Virus record (IMG/VR): IMGVR_UViG_3300027743_000026
Location: 1 to 64,000 of that record
DNA length: 64,000 nt
Source: a virus
Reading direction: 5' to 3' (one strand)
The translations under genes and the position numbers were made by a program. Of the stretch, positions 16,332 to 23,577 are shown in pieces (the first letter of the stretch is position 1; the number at the start of each line of letters is the position of its first letter). The notes below the pieces were generated by a model. It was given only the letters and a program-made list of their open reading frames with translations. It was not told the origin of the DNA and made no database searches.

Positions 16332-17003
16332 TTAGGCGGTCGCGAGTTCGGCCGCCTTGCGTTTCTTGTCAGCACGTTTCTTCAGCATACCGATACCGAC
16401 CAGGCCAGCCACGAACAAGCCCGCCGGCAGCGGGATCGGCACCAGCTGCGGAATCGCAGCCGCTTCGATTCTGAAGTGCTCGAAGCCAGTGATGTTGCCG
16501 CCTTGATCAAGCAAGACGATGCTGGTGATGACCTCGCCGTCTCGCGTTCCGAATGTGAAGCCGGATTGCGAGTTGTTGATCGCACCGAGCAGGAAGCTCT
16601 GCACAGTTTCCGGGTTGCCATTCGCATCGACGGCAGAGACCAACGCCGTCACGCTGCCGGTGCCACTCAGGGAGAACACTTCCGTGGTGGTGCCGATCAG
16701 GTTACCTTGGGCGTCGAACACCTGAATCCGCAGATTGTTGGTGTTCGCGATCTTGATATCGTTGCCGTTGGCGGCTGCGGTGAAACCAGTTCCCGCAGTA
16801 CATCCACCTAAGCAACTGAAATTAACGAACCCAGTGTGTTGCCCATTGAACGTACCAATGGCAAGGTTGGGCGACAGAGCGTTGAAGATCACGTTGTCGC
16901 CGGTGCCGCTCAGATTGCTCTGAACGAAAACCGCAGCCGATGCCGGCAGTGATGCGAGGGCCGTGCTCGCCAGGAGCGCGGCCGCAAATACAAGTTTGCG
17001 CAT
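16332..17003 (-). CDS. Second exported protein with VPxxP-CTERM-like tail
   Basis: 223 residues from ATG 17003 (GGAAA upstream). Signal peptide MRKLVFAAALLASTALASLP, cleavage near ASA. The beta-rich body has a cysteine pair (CLGGC) near residue 70. The end reads VPIPLPAGLFVAGLVGIGML followed by the basic KKRADKKRKAA, again VPxxP, helix, basic cluster. Body sequence is not obviously similar to 15666-16238, so two different cargo domains share one type of sorting tail. Confidence 0.7.
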   Translation of the reverse strand: MRKLVFAAALLASTALASLPASAAVFVQSNLSGTGDNVIFNALSPNLAIGTFNGQHTGFVNFSCLGGCTAGTGFTAAANGNDIKIANTNNLRIQVFDAQGNLIGTTTEVFSLSGTGSVTALVSAVDANGNPETVQSFLLGAINNSQSGFTFGTRDGEVITSIVLLDQGGNITGFEHFRIEAAAIPQLVPIPLPAGLFVAGLVGIGMLKKRADKKRKAAELATA

Positions 17004-17026
17004 TGAGGTTTCCTTGTCGTGTTGTG

Positions 17027-17044
17027 GGGTAGTTGCCGCTCCCC
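17027..17044 (-). promoter_or_regulatory. Second copy of the CTERM leader motif
   Basis: Exact 18-base match to 16301-16318, here 23 bases before ATG 17003. Leftward it reads GGGGAGCGGCAACTACCC, which can fold with GGG pairing to CCC. Confidence 0.55.
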
Positions 17045-17075
17045 CATGATGCTGCAAGAGCGCAGCGCACTAGCC

Positions 17076-17225
17076 CTAACCAGGGTTACTGCGATGCGTT
17101 CCGGCCAAGGTGACCTTCATCTTCTTGGTACGTTTGGTGAGCATAGCCTTTTTCTGCGCGCGTGGGCTAACGCCGGCCCAGGTCCGGAACTCCGGCAACC
17201 GCGGCGGGCGCTTGCGCTTGTTCAT
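17076..17225 (-). CDS. Small very basic protein
   Basis: 49 residues, MNKRKRPPRLPEFRTWAGVS..., with 14 Lys/Arg. ATGA overlap with the gene upstream (17222-17225) supports it. Possibly nucleic-acid binding; no family recognised. Confidence 0.55.
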   Translation of the reverse strand: MNKRKRPPRLPEFRTWAGVSPRAQKKAMLTKRTKKMKVTLAGTHRSNPG

Positions 17226-17500
17226 GACTCGGATTCGCTTAAAGCTGCCAACTGTCGCAGTGTCCGCTCAATCTCATCGGCGCTGTCTTTCCCGCCTGTT
17301 ATGTGCGCAGTCCACGCTTTTTTGACATGCTGAATCTGGGCTTCGAGTGGAATACCAAGTTGTCTGCACAGTCGAAAGAAGTCTTCGAACATCTGCAGGA
17401 CATTCTCCATGTTTCTCAACTTGTCGGGATCGCCCATCAACTCAAGATGGCGCTCACCGTACTCTCGGAGCAGCTTGAGTTGTTCAGATGTTGGTTTCAT
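17222..17500 (-). CDS. Small helical protein
   Basis: 92 residues, all-helical in pattern (MKPTSEQLKLLREYGERHLE...). ATGA-coupled both sides. No motif recognised. Confidence 0.6.
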   Translation of the reverse strand: MKPTSEQLKLLREYGERHLELMGDPDKLRNMENVLQMFEDFFRLCRQLGIPLEAQIQHVKKAWTAHITGGKDSADEIERTLRQLAALSESES

Positions 17501-17775
17501 TGGACGCCAGCCCGTCGCACGCGGCGGCTGATAGCTCTACGTTTCTGCAAAGCTTCGGCACAAGCTTCAGCAAAATCTTCCGCCGACATGTCAGAGTGCA
17601 GATCGACGATCTCGGCAACAAAAGCCAAGGTGATGCTGTAAATCGTTCCTACCATCTCTTGATCGGGTATGTCGGCCGCTTCGCACATCTCGTGCAGATG
17701 CGCCGCACCGCGGCGCATCTTCTCTCGGTAATCCTTGGCCAGATCGAGCAATATTCGCTTCTGCGTTAGATCCAT
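17497..17775 (-). CDS. Small helical protein
   Basis: 92 residues; helical, with AHLHEMCEAADIPDQEMVGT near the middle and a basic tail RRAISRRVRRAG. ATGA-coupled to the gene downstream. Size equals its neighbour's, but I see no convincing alignment between them. Confidence 0.6.
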   Translation of the reverse strand: MDLTQKRILLDLAKDYREKMRRGAAHLHEMCEAADIPDQEMVGTIYSITLAFVAEIVDLHSDMSAEDFAEACAEALQKRRAISRRVRRAGVQ

Positions 17776-17777
17776 TT

Positions 17778-18191
17778 TTACCGGCCCCCACTGAGCACTC
17801 CGGTCCAGGTCCTAACCTCGGTACGATCGCGCCACCATGGGGTGGCAAGATCGCTCATAATATCGCACCATTGGTAAAGAAAAGTCCCGTCGAGATCGCT
17901 ACGCTGGGAGACTGCGGATTCCCGAACGACCTCGACGGGGTTCACACTGGGCGGTTCGGTGGTCGTCATCGTCCTAGCCGCCCAATGCAACTGTGATTTC
18001 GATCTTCCTGGTCGGCCGGCATACCAGCACGCGCGGCCGTCAATGACACGCCAGGAATAGTACTGGCCACGCTGATGGCTCGGCTTCGCCGACAGACATT
18101 CATCCGCGCGCGCCACCAAGGTCCCGACCACGACGCTAACGGCGACAGCCAAAGCACCGGCAACCAGGGCCTCAAGCTCGGTCGTCCCCAT
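17778..18191 (-). CDS. Membrane-anchored protein of rhizobial type
   Basis: 137 residues. An N-terminal helix (LEALVAGALAVAVSVVVGTL) anchors it. Residues about 42-70 read RGQYYSWRVIDGRACWYAGR then KSQLHW, a pattern I associate with many small exported rhizobial proteins, which supports the host guess. Function unknown. Confidence 0.6.
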   Translation of the reverse strand: MGTTELEALVAGALAVAVSVVVGTLVARADECLSAKPSHQRGQYYSWRVIDGRACWYAGRPGRSKSQLHWAARTMTTTEPPSVNPVEVVRESAVSQRSDLDGTFLYQWCDIMSDLATPWWRDRTEVRTWTGVLSGGR

Positions 18192-18573
18192 GGCGCGGCC
18201 CTTGCGTCAGAAATTTTGGCACCGGCTTGCTATCGAGCGCGCCTGCCACCGCGGCGAGCCCGGCGCGGTCGGCCTCCGGATTGGGCCGCGGCGGGATCAC
18301 CGTCAGGGCGTCCCGGTGCTCTTCCATGCTGGCCCGCGCGGCCTGGCACTTCTGCATGTACTCGGAAACCCGACCGGCCATCTCCTCGTGCGCCGCCGTC
18401 ATCACGGTGGCGATCTCCTCGGCATAGTTGGCGACCGCCTCGCCCTCGCTCCTGGCCTGGGCGCCCAGCTCGCGAATCTGCTGCACCAGGGTCTGGCCGC
18501 TCTCACGGATGGCATCGGCGCTCAGCATGGCGGTTGCCCGCTTTTCCATCGTCGGTCCGTTAGCTCGCTGCAT
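18172..18573 (-). CDS. Helical phage protein
   Basis: 133 residues from ATG 18573 (AGGAAAA upstream). A long alpha-helical stretch (residues 15-90) with few turns, then a proline-rich C-terminus. Overlaps the next gene by 20 bases. No family recognised. Confidence 0.6.
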   Translation of the reverse strand: MQRANGPTMEKRATAMLSADAIRESGQTLVQQIRELGAQARSEGEAVANYAEEIATVMTAAHEEMAGRVSEYMQKCQAARASMEEHRDALTVIPPRPNPEADRAGLAAVAGALDSKPVPKFLTQGPRHGDDRA

Positions 18574-18895
18574 TACCGTTTTCCTTTCGGGATATCTCAT
18601 CGACCACGGCGCCGACGATCGTGGACGCGCTGCCGTCTGCCTCCCTGGTCATGGCGTGACGGATCGTTTCGAGCGGGACGTGATGTTGCAAGGCGAGCGA
18701 AAGCAGGATCGCACCATCGCGTGCGACAGCATCAAACGAACTACCCGACTTGGAGCCCGCGATGAACACCTCGGCGATCTCACCGTTAGGGAAACGTCCG
18801 ATCGTGATTGTAAACGCCGTGTTCTGCCCACCATGACGCAGCTCAAAGTTTTCAGCCAAGCGACGATTCTCGAGAATGCGACGAGTGTTCATCAT
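18560..18895 (-). CDS. Stand-alone TSCPD-domain protein
   Basis: 111 residues. GRFPNGEIAEVFIAGSKSGS followed by an alanine-rich helix and LQHHVPLETIRHAM fits the TSCPD domain, usually the C-terminus of B12-dependent ribonucleotide reductases. No reductase catalytic domain is present here. Phages sometimes carry it alone; role unknown. ATGA-coupled to the gene upstream. Confidence 0.65.
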   Translation of the reverse strand: MMNTRRILENRRLAENFELRHGGQNTAFTITIGRFPNGEIAEVFIAGSKSGSSFDAVARDGAILLSLALQHHVPLETIRHAMTREADGSASTIVGAVVDEISRKENGNAAS

Positions 18896-19281
18896 TGCCT
18901 CGTCGTCGGCGCCGGCAGCGCCAGCAAGGAGTCCTTCATTTTCTCGTAGATGGTAGAACCATCATCGTTAACAATGTGTGCAAGGAACGCTTCCTCGAAA
19001 GTCTCGATCCGGCTCTCGACCGAAACCATCTTCGACTTCACCGTCAGCAACAGAGCCCGCCAGCGCGCCCGTTGCTGCTGCGCGATCTTCTCGCTGGTGC
19101 CTTCCGGCACTTGCAGCACAAAGCGCACGCGCCGGCCGTTCTTCATGCTGAACGTCACCAGCGCGCGGCCAGGCTCGACCGCAAAGCCAAAGCTCGACGC
19201 ACCAAAGCGTGCCAGCACAGACTCGATGTCCGCGCGCGACTGCTTGACCGACACAGACGTGGTCGCTGCATAAGGTGCCAT
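18892..19281 (-). CDS. Conserved hypothetical protein, alpha/beta
   Basis: 129 residues. A compact domain with GFAVEPGRALVTFSMKNGRR and VRFVLQVPEGTSEKIAQQQR, ending in a helix-rich region. Similar short proteins occur in alphaproteobacterial phages near nucleases. Function unknown. Confidence 0.6.
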   Translation of the reverse strand: MAPYAATTSVSVKQSRADIESVLARFGASSFGFAVEPGRALVTFSMKNGRRVRFVLQVPEGTSEKIAQQQRARWRALLLTVKSKMVSVESRIETFEEAFLAHIVNDDGSTIYEKMKDSLLALPAPTTRQ

Positions 19282-19287
19282 TTCAGT

Positions 19288-19560
19288 TCATCGACGTACG
19301 AGAGCAGTCTCGATCAGGCGGGCGCCCTTGCGTTTGACGCGCTTGATTTTGTACGCCTCGCGGTTGATGTCCATCTTCTCGGCGAGCCGGTGGATTGTAG
19401 AATTGACCACAATCCTCGCGTGATACGGCCGATCGTCACCACGGTAGACCTTCGGCATTAATTGTTCTGAGGTCATAGGCGACCCGGCTGTCGCCAGGAT
19501 TTGGAACACCCGTAGCTCCGCGGGCGAATATCCGTTGGATTTAAGTTGAGGTTTAGCCAT
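19288..19560 (-). CDS. Winged-helix DNA-binding protein
   Basis: 90 residues from ATG 19560 (GGGGAGCG upstream). YSPAELRVFQILATAGSPMT, the following polar helices and KIKRVKRKGARLIE form a winged-helix resembling the output domain of response regulators, without a receiver domain. It has its own promoter (19586-19613) and heads the leftward operon to 17.1 kb, so it may be a phage regulator. Confidence 0.65.
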   Translation of the reverse strand: MAKPQLKSNGYSPAELRVFQILATAGSPMTSEQLMPKVYRGDDRPYHARIVVNSTIHRLAEKMDINREAYKIKRVKRKGARLIETALVRR

Positions 19561-19585
19561 TACGCTCCCCGTAAACAAAGGGCGA

Positions 19586-19613
19586 GAATTATTTATTTGT
19601 TTGTTGATGTCAA
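19586..19613 (-). promoter_or_regulatory. Leftward promoter for the winged-helix gene
   Basis: TTGACA (19613-19608), 16-base AT-rich spacer, TAATTC (19591-19586), then the leader to ATG 19560. It has a different sequence from the module promoters. Confidence 0.6.
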
Positions 19614-19617
19614 GCGC

Positions 19618-19740
19618 TCAGTAATAGCGCGCCCAGAACCAAATAGACATCAGCCACAGTGGAAGTATCGCTAAGACCACCATTGCGACGAACACAGTGG
19701 TCCGCCAGAACAAGTCAGAATTTAACCGCCCCCGTAACAT
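19618..19740 (-). CDS. 40-residue membrane protein
   Basis: MLRGRLNSDLFWRTTVFVAM followed by VVLAILPLWLMSIWFWARYY: one long membrane helix with a basic start. ATG 19740 lies inside the end of the gene upstream and GGGCG precedes it. Small hydrophobic genes of this size recur through the leftward region. Confidence 0.55.
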   Translation of the reverse strand: MLRGRLNSDLFWRTTVFVAMVVLAILPLWLMSIWFWARYY

Positions 19741-20080
19741 CGCCCTGCACCGCTAACCTCATATCCACACCTCGACGTTCCTCGACCGGGATACCCGCCA
19801 ACTCGGCAATCTCCCGCGCCTGCTGCATGCCAGGCGAGATGCCGCGATCAACATAGAGCACCATCGCCTCGGCGACGCCGACCCAGGCTAGGCCGGCGGC
19901 GATGCCAAGCTTGCGCTCGGCCACGAGTTCGTCACGCAAGATTCCTGGCTGTGTAAACAGCAAGTGCGACGCAATCGGGGCATCCCCACGCATGACCGCA
20001 TCGCGTACACAGGCCCGCGCATAGGCGACATTGGCATCGATGTCGCCGGCATACGGGCTCTCAAGAATAACCCGCCTCAC
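19715..20080 (-). CDS. Nucleoside deoxyribosyltransferase-like (DUF7768-like) protein
   Basis: 121 residues from GTG 20080, chosen because it overlaps the lipopeptide stop (GTGA). RRVILESPYAGDIDANVAYA, then SHLLFTQPGILRD and VLYVDRGISPGMQQAREIAE follow the Rossmann-like pattern of this phage family, related to nucleoside 2-deoxyribosyltransferases. Probably acts on nucleotides or nucleosides; exact reaction unknown. Confidence 0.65.
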   Translation of the reverse strand: MRRVILESPYAGDIDANVAYARACVRDAVMRGDAPIASHLLFTQPGILRDELVAERKLGIAAGLAWVGVAEAMVLYVDRGISPGMQQAREIAELAGIPVEERRGVDMRLAVQGDVTGAVKF

Positions 20081-20142
20081 CGCAGCGGCGCCTGGCACGC
20101 GACCAGGAGAAGCGGCAGCCCGAAGATCAGAAATAATCTCAT
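20077..20142 (-). CDS. 21-residue lipoprotein peptide
   Basis: MRLFLIFGLPLLLVACQAPL-R. LVAC is a lipobox, so signal peptidase II would leave only CQAPLR. The gene overlaps the one before by ATGA (20139-20142) and the one after by GTGA (20077-20080), strong evidence that it is translated. Function unknown; it is much shorter than known outer spanins. Confidence 0.6.
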   Translation of the reverse strand: MRLFLIFGLPLLLVACQAPLR

Positions 20143-20339
20143 TGGTCAGCCTCAAGTGTATGCTGCAGCGTTACCCTGGCACGATCGATCAAACCAGAAT
20201 TGAGTTCGACCAGGGCGAGCTTGAGCCCAGTACGCAGGTCGCGGATCGCCAGCGCCTGGTCGACCATGGTTTCACAATAGCGCTCACCGATCCGGATCGA
20301 GCAATTGAGCTTGCGCCGCAGTTCTTCTGCACTACTCAT
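20139..20339 (-). CDS. Small helical protein
   Basis: 66 residues, MSSAEELRRKLNCSIRIGER..., helical, with two cysteines. It follows the helicase gene directly and overlaps the lipopeptide start. No family recognised. Confidence 0.55.
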   Translation of the reverse strand: MSSAEELRRKLNCSIRIGERYCETMVDQALAIRDLRTGLKLALVELNSGLIDRARVTLQHTLEADQ

Positions 20340-21824
20340 CTAAACCACCCATTGACGCCAGTTGTCCCCGTTGATCACAGCGGCCATATCGATCTTGGCA
20401 CGAAGCGCCTGCAGAATTTTTTCATCCACAGTGCCGGGCACGACAAGATCGACATTGTCGACGCCGTGTTCCTTGTCCTTGCCCATTGTCCGCATCTCGG
20501 CCTGGTCACGCAGTTCGAGATTGTCCCGGTTGCTGTAGAACACCGCGAGGTCGGCCACGTCCCAGGTTCTACCCTTCCCGCCTGCGTCCGGCGTGGCCAC
20601 CATGAACCGGCACTCCGGATCGGTACGGAACGCCAGCTCCTCGGCTTCGCGGGTGGATTCATTGCCGCCGTAGAACTTGGCAACCGAACACTCGAATTCC
20701 TTGGCTAGTGCCGCCGAGACCTTACGCACGTCGTGGCCGTAGCTGCACCAGATGATGGCTTTACCGTCGTAGTCCTGCAGCAGATCGAGCAGCGCCGCGG
20801 TTCGCTTCTCCGGCAGCACATGCTCGACGCCTTCTTCATCGATCGTATGGCCAAGCAAGACCTGATGCATACGAACAATCTGCGCGATCACCACGGTGGC
20901 GGTGACGTGGCCGCCGGAGGCCAGCAGCGTGGTGGCGAACTCCTTGATCTCGTTGTACGCCTTGATCTGCTCCGCGGTCATCTCGACTTCGCGGATGGTG
21001 AACGTGCTCGGGATCTTGGGGCGGAATTCGACCCGGAACGAATGCGGCTCCATCCGCCGCTTGACCTCGGCGATCGCCTCCGGACGAAAGCCGCGCACAC
21101 CCTTCTTGGTGTCGATGATGTCGACCCAGCGGCCGCCAAAATTCTCCCGCTTCATGAACGCGACCTTGTTGCGAAACTGCGTCCAGTTCGATGCCAAGGT
21201 GCGGCCATAAGTAATATTGATGATGGTGGGATCGAGGAACCAGAGCTGGAAAAACACGTCGAGCAGCGAGCGCGGCGTGGCCAACCCGGAGAGAATGCGC
21301 CGATAGCCGGCCAGCGGCCTGATCTTGGACAGCACGAACAGTGTGCGCTCGGCTTTGTTCTTGATGACGGTCGACTCGTCGACCACCACGTAGGTCTTGG
21401 TCGGACGCCGGCTCAGATAGTTAATCACCAGATCACGAGCGCGGCCCGGCAGGCTGAGCGCCTCGACGTTGATTAACAAAGCGCGCGGACCCTCGTGCGC
21501 GAGAAAGTCCGGTACCAGGCCGGTAAACCGAGTAGACGAGAAGCTCGACGACCACACTAGCGTCTTGATCCGGCCCTGCAGATCAAGCGATAGATCGGCC
21601 TCCATCGCCCCGACCCAGGTACGATACACACCGCCCGGCGCGATCAGCAAAAAATCCTTGGCCTTGCCGAGCAGCTCGAGTTCGCCAAAGTCATCGAGCA
21701 CGACCTTGCTCTTGCGCGTTCTCATTGCCATCAACAACGCAAAGTGCAGCCGGCCGCGCATGCGCTGCAGCGCGGCGACCTGGTTCTCGTCGGCCTGACG
21801 CCGAGGCTGGTAGCGGGCACTCAT
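20340..21824 (-). CDS. SNF2-type DEAD/DEAH helicase with altered Walker A
   Basis: 494 residues, two RecA-like domains. VVVDESTVIKN (about residue 146) is the DExH-type motif II, LSGLATPRS matches the SGTP motif III, and QAEMRTMGKD holds the motif VI arginine. The expected Walker A (GxGKT/S) is replaced by MRTRKSK near residue 35, keeping a lysine but no glycine loop. Phage SNF2 helicases usually act in replication or recombination; this copy may hydrolyse ATP poorly. Confidence 0.75.
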   Translation of the reverse strand: MSARYQPRRQADENQVAALQRMRGRLHFALLMAMRTRKSKVVLDDFGELELLGKAKDFLLIAPGGVYRTWVGAMEADLSLDLQGRIKTLVWSSSFSSTRFTGLVPDFLAHEGPRALLINVEALSLPGRARDLVINYLSRRPTKTYVVVDESTVIKNKAERTLFVLSKIRPLAGYRRILSGLATPRSLLDVFFQLWFLDPTIINITYGRTLASNWTQFRNKVAFMKRENFGGRWVDIIDTKKGVRGFRPEAIAEVKRRMEPHSFRVEFRPKIPSTFTIREVEMTAEQIKAYNEIKEFATTLLASGGHVTATVVIAQIVRMHQVLLGHTIDEEGVEHVLPEKRTAALLDLLQDYDGKAIIWCSYGHDVRKVSAALAKEFECSVAKFYGGNESTREAEELAFRTDPECRFMVATPDAGGKGRTWDVADLAVFYSNRDNLELRDQAEMRTMGKDKEHGVDNVDLVVPGTVDEKILQALRAKIDMAAVINGDNWRQWVV

Positions 21825-22051
21825 GTCGGCTGACTGAGCGATTGACTGAGTGATTGATAGAACACGAAGTTGTCTGCGCGCTCCTTGTCCGACAGCGCCC
21901 AGCGCGTGTTGATAGCTCCGAATTCCAAGAGGGTACGATCAATCAGACTGATCCAGCTCAGGTCATGCCACTCGTCATCGGTGAGCGGCTGTTTGGCTGC
22001 GAACTTCATCATGGCGTCGTGGCAACGACGTGCCTGCTCGCGCCGAGTCAT
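21821..22051 (-). CDS. Small hypothetical protein
   Basis: 76 residues, MTRREQARRCHDAMMKFAAK..., helical, ending in a Ser/Gln-rich repeat (YQSLSQSLSQ). ATGA-coupled between HNH and helicase genes. Function unknown. Confidence 0.55.
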   Translation of the reverse strand: MTRREQARRCHDAMMKFAAKQPLTDDEWHDLSWISLIDRTLLEFGAINTRWALSDKERADNFVFYQSLSQSLSQPT

Positions 22052-22392
22052 CGCTTTATCCTCCCTCGCAAAACCTCAAACGGAGATACAGGCGTATCAT
22101 CGCCGATCGTGAGCTTCCATTTCTTTCCGAGCTGGTTAACAATTTTCCCACGGGTTTGATTGCATTCAAAACACGCCGCCACGACGTTGCCGGGCACGGT
22201 GCGGCCGCCCTGCCATACCTGCTCTAAATGGTCCGCGGTCATCGTGCGAGGACTGCACACACCGGCTTGGCCGGCGCTTGCCGGGTCCATCGACCTCCGA
22301 CACCAAAAGCACAATCCGTCCTGACGCATGAACGCCCGGCGGGCCAGCCGCCGAGCCATGATCTGATCATAGTGAGTACGCTTCAGACTCAT
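22048..22392 (-). CDS. HNH endonuclease
   Basis: 114 residues from ATG 22392. GLCFWCRRSMD and ACFECNQTRG are the paired zinc CxxC motifs around the HNH core TADHLEQVWQGG...NVVAAC. Phage HNH proteins often nick DNA or assist packaging. Its start follows a 9-bp hairpin by two bases with no visible ribosome-binding site, so its translation may be controlled. Confidence 0.7.
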   Translation of the reverse strand: MSLKRTHYDQIMARRLARRAFMRQDGLCFWCRRSMDPASAGQAGVCSPRTMTADHLEQVWQGGRTVPGNVVAACFECNQTRGKIVNQLGKKWKLTIGDDTPVSPFEVLRGRIKR

Positions 22393-22394
22393 GT

Positions 22395-22429
22395 GCGAGC
22401 CCGACAATGTGCGACAAAGCCGGGCTCGC
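22395..22429 (-). promoter_or_regulatory. Hairpin directly before the HNH start
   Basis: GCGAGCCCG and CGGGCTCGC pair over 9 bp with a 17-base loop and end two bases before ATG 22392. There is no separate ribosome-binding site, so the fold could gate translation or lead to leaderless-like initiation. Confidence 0.45.
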
Positions 22430-22456
22430 GACGACCGCAGCCATGCAAGGACAAAG

Positions 22457-22669
22457 TCACAAGGCCACCGCGGTCGCCGGCTTATTCTGCCCCGCGGAGA
22501 CCGCGCCAAGCAATTCCCATCGCAGCCCACTCAATAACGGCAGCCGGGTCTCACGCACAATGTGCATTGTCCCATTACGCTCGCGATAGACCGAGAACGG
22601 TCGGTCGAATATTGCAGCGCGCCGACGCGCCTCGCCGAATGCCCATTCACGAGTAAGGATATCCACCAT
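22457..22669 (-). CDS. Small hypothetical protein
   Basis: 70 residues from ATG 22669 with GGGAG upstream: MVDILTREWAFGEARRRAAI... followed by SVYRERNGTMHIVRETRLP. Overlaps the nuclease stop by TGATG. A compact beta domain is likely; no family recognised. Confidence 0.55.
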   Translation of the reverse strand: MVDILTREWAFGEARRRAAIFDRPFSVYRERNGTMHIVRETRLPLLSGLRWELLGAVSAGQNKPATAVAL

Positions 22670-23088
22670 CAAGCTCCCAGTATCTTGGCAATCGCATCCC
22701 AATCCCACGCCCTCGGCCCACCATCCCACCACTCCAGCGGGGTCGCTCCCGATATCCCACCCAACGCCAGCGCCCGCACGTCGGCACCCCGGTAGATGAG
22801 CAGCTCGTCGCGCGCTTGTCGCCGAAGGCCCGCCAGGCACCGCCATCGTACGATCACCAATACCCGGCCGCCGGCCCGCAGGCGCCGTTCGATCCAGCCG
22901 ATTTGCTCGGTCGAAATCCGCACCGCGTTGGTCGCCGTAGTCTTGAACTCGATCCACGTCTCGACTCCTTTCAAGCAAACATTGACATCGGGCACGCCCT
23001 GTCCAGTCGACCACGTTTCGACCGACTGAAAATGTGCCGCCTTGATGCGCTCCACAAATAGCGGCCGCAGCCCGCCATCACGCGCCAT
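22669..23088 (-). CDS. VRR-NUC-type nuclease
   Basis: 139 residues. GVPDVNVCLKGVETWIEFKT is the catalytic PD...ExK of the VRR-NUC fold, followed by STEQIGWIERRLRAGGRVLV, the conserved second half. Stand-alone VRR-NUC proteins are structure-specific nucleases, proposed as Holliday-junction resolvases in phages. Confidence 0.75.
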   Translation of the reverse strand: MARDGGLRPLFVERIKAAHFQSVETWSTGQGVPDVNVCLKGVETWIEFKTTATNAVRISTEQIGWIERRLRAGGRVLVIVRWRCLAGLRRQARDELLIYRGADVRALALGGISGATPLEWWDGGPRAWDWDAIAKILGA

Positions 23089-23281
23089 TGCGTTCTACTT
23101 TCCCCAAAATCTTAAGCAGCCCACGTCGCTCCTGATACTCATGCCATACAGTACGAACGACAGAAGCGTGCCTACGGCCATGACATTGCCAGATAACAGT
23201 CCATTGACCGTTGTGTACTTCCCACAGCTTACCGATCCATCCCTTTTGATCTGCCGGACGCTCGGCGGTGATTCTCAGCAT
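23078..23281 (-). CDS. Small hypothetical protein, first gene of the leftward early operon
   Basis: 67 residues, MLRITAERPADQKGWIGKLW..., Trp-rich with a beta pattern and a basic helix. AAGGTAGAG precedes the ATG. It is transcribed from the leftward half of the divergent promoter region at 23.3 kb. Confidence 0.55.
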   Translation of the reverse strand: MLRITAERPADQKGWIGKLWEVHNGQWTVIWQCHGRRHASVVRTVWHEYQERRGLLKILGKVERNGA

Positions 23282-23294
23282 TTTAAACTCTACC

Positions 23295-23336
23295 TTGACA
23301 TCCGATTAAAGATAGCCTTAAAACATAATTTGTCAA
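23295..23336. promoter_or_regulatory. Overlapping divergent promoters
   Basis: Leftward: TTGACA (23336-23331), 16-base spacer, TATCTT (23314-23309). Rightward: TTGACA (23295-23300), 17-base spacer, TTAAAA (23318-23323). The promoters face each other and overlap, so only one polymerase can bind at a time. They separate the leftward early operon from the Cro-like gene, a typical phage switch layout. Confidence 0.6.
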
Positions 23337-23361
23337 ATTCAAAGTTGGAGGATTATCGACA

Positions 23362-23577
23362 GTGGCAATTCGAAACCATAGTCCCGGTCTTAAGCTCGCA
23401 TTGAAGGCGCTCGAAGGCGGTCACGCCGAGCTGGCGCGGCAGCTCAAGACCACACCGCAAGCGATCTACCAATGGGCCGACATCCCACCTAACCGCGTAC
23501 TTGACGTCGAGCGCATTACCAAGATCGATCGCGAGAAGCTGCGCCCCGATCTCTATCGTCGGCGGAGACCCTCATGA
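23362..23577 (+). CDS. Cro/YdaS-like helix-turn-helix regulator
   Basis: 71 residues from GTG 23362 (GGAGG upstream). HAELARQLKTTPQAIYQWAD followed by IPPNRVLDVERITKIDREKL matches YdaS/Cro-like HTH proteins that recognise operators between divergent promoters. ATGA-coupled to the methyltransferase. Probably controls the overlapping promoters just upstream. Confidence 0.7.
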   Translation: MAIRNHSPGLKLALKALEGGHAELARQLKTTPQAIYQWADIPPNRVLDVERITKIDREKLRPDLYRRRRPS

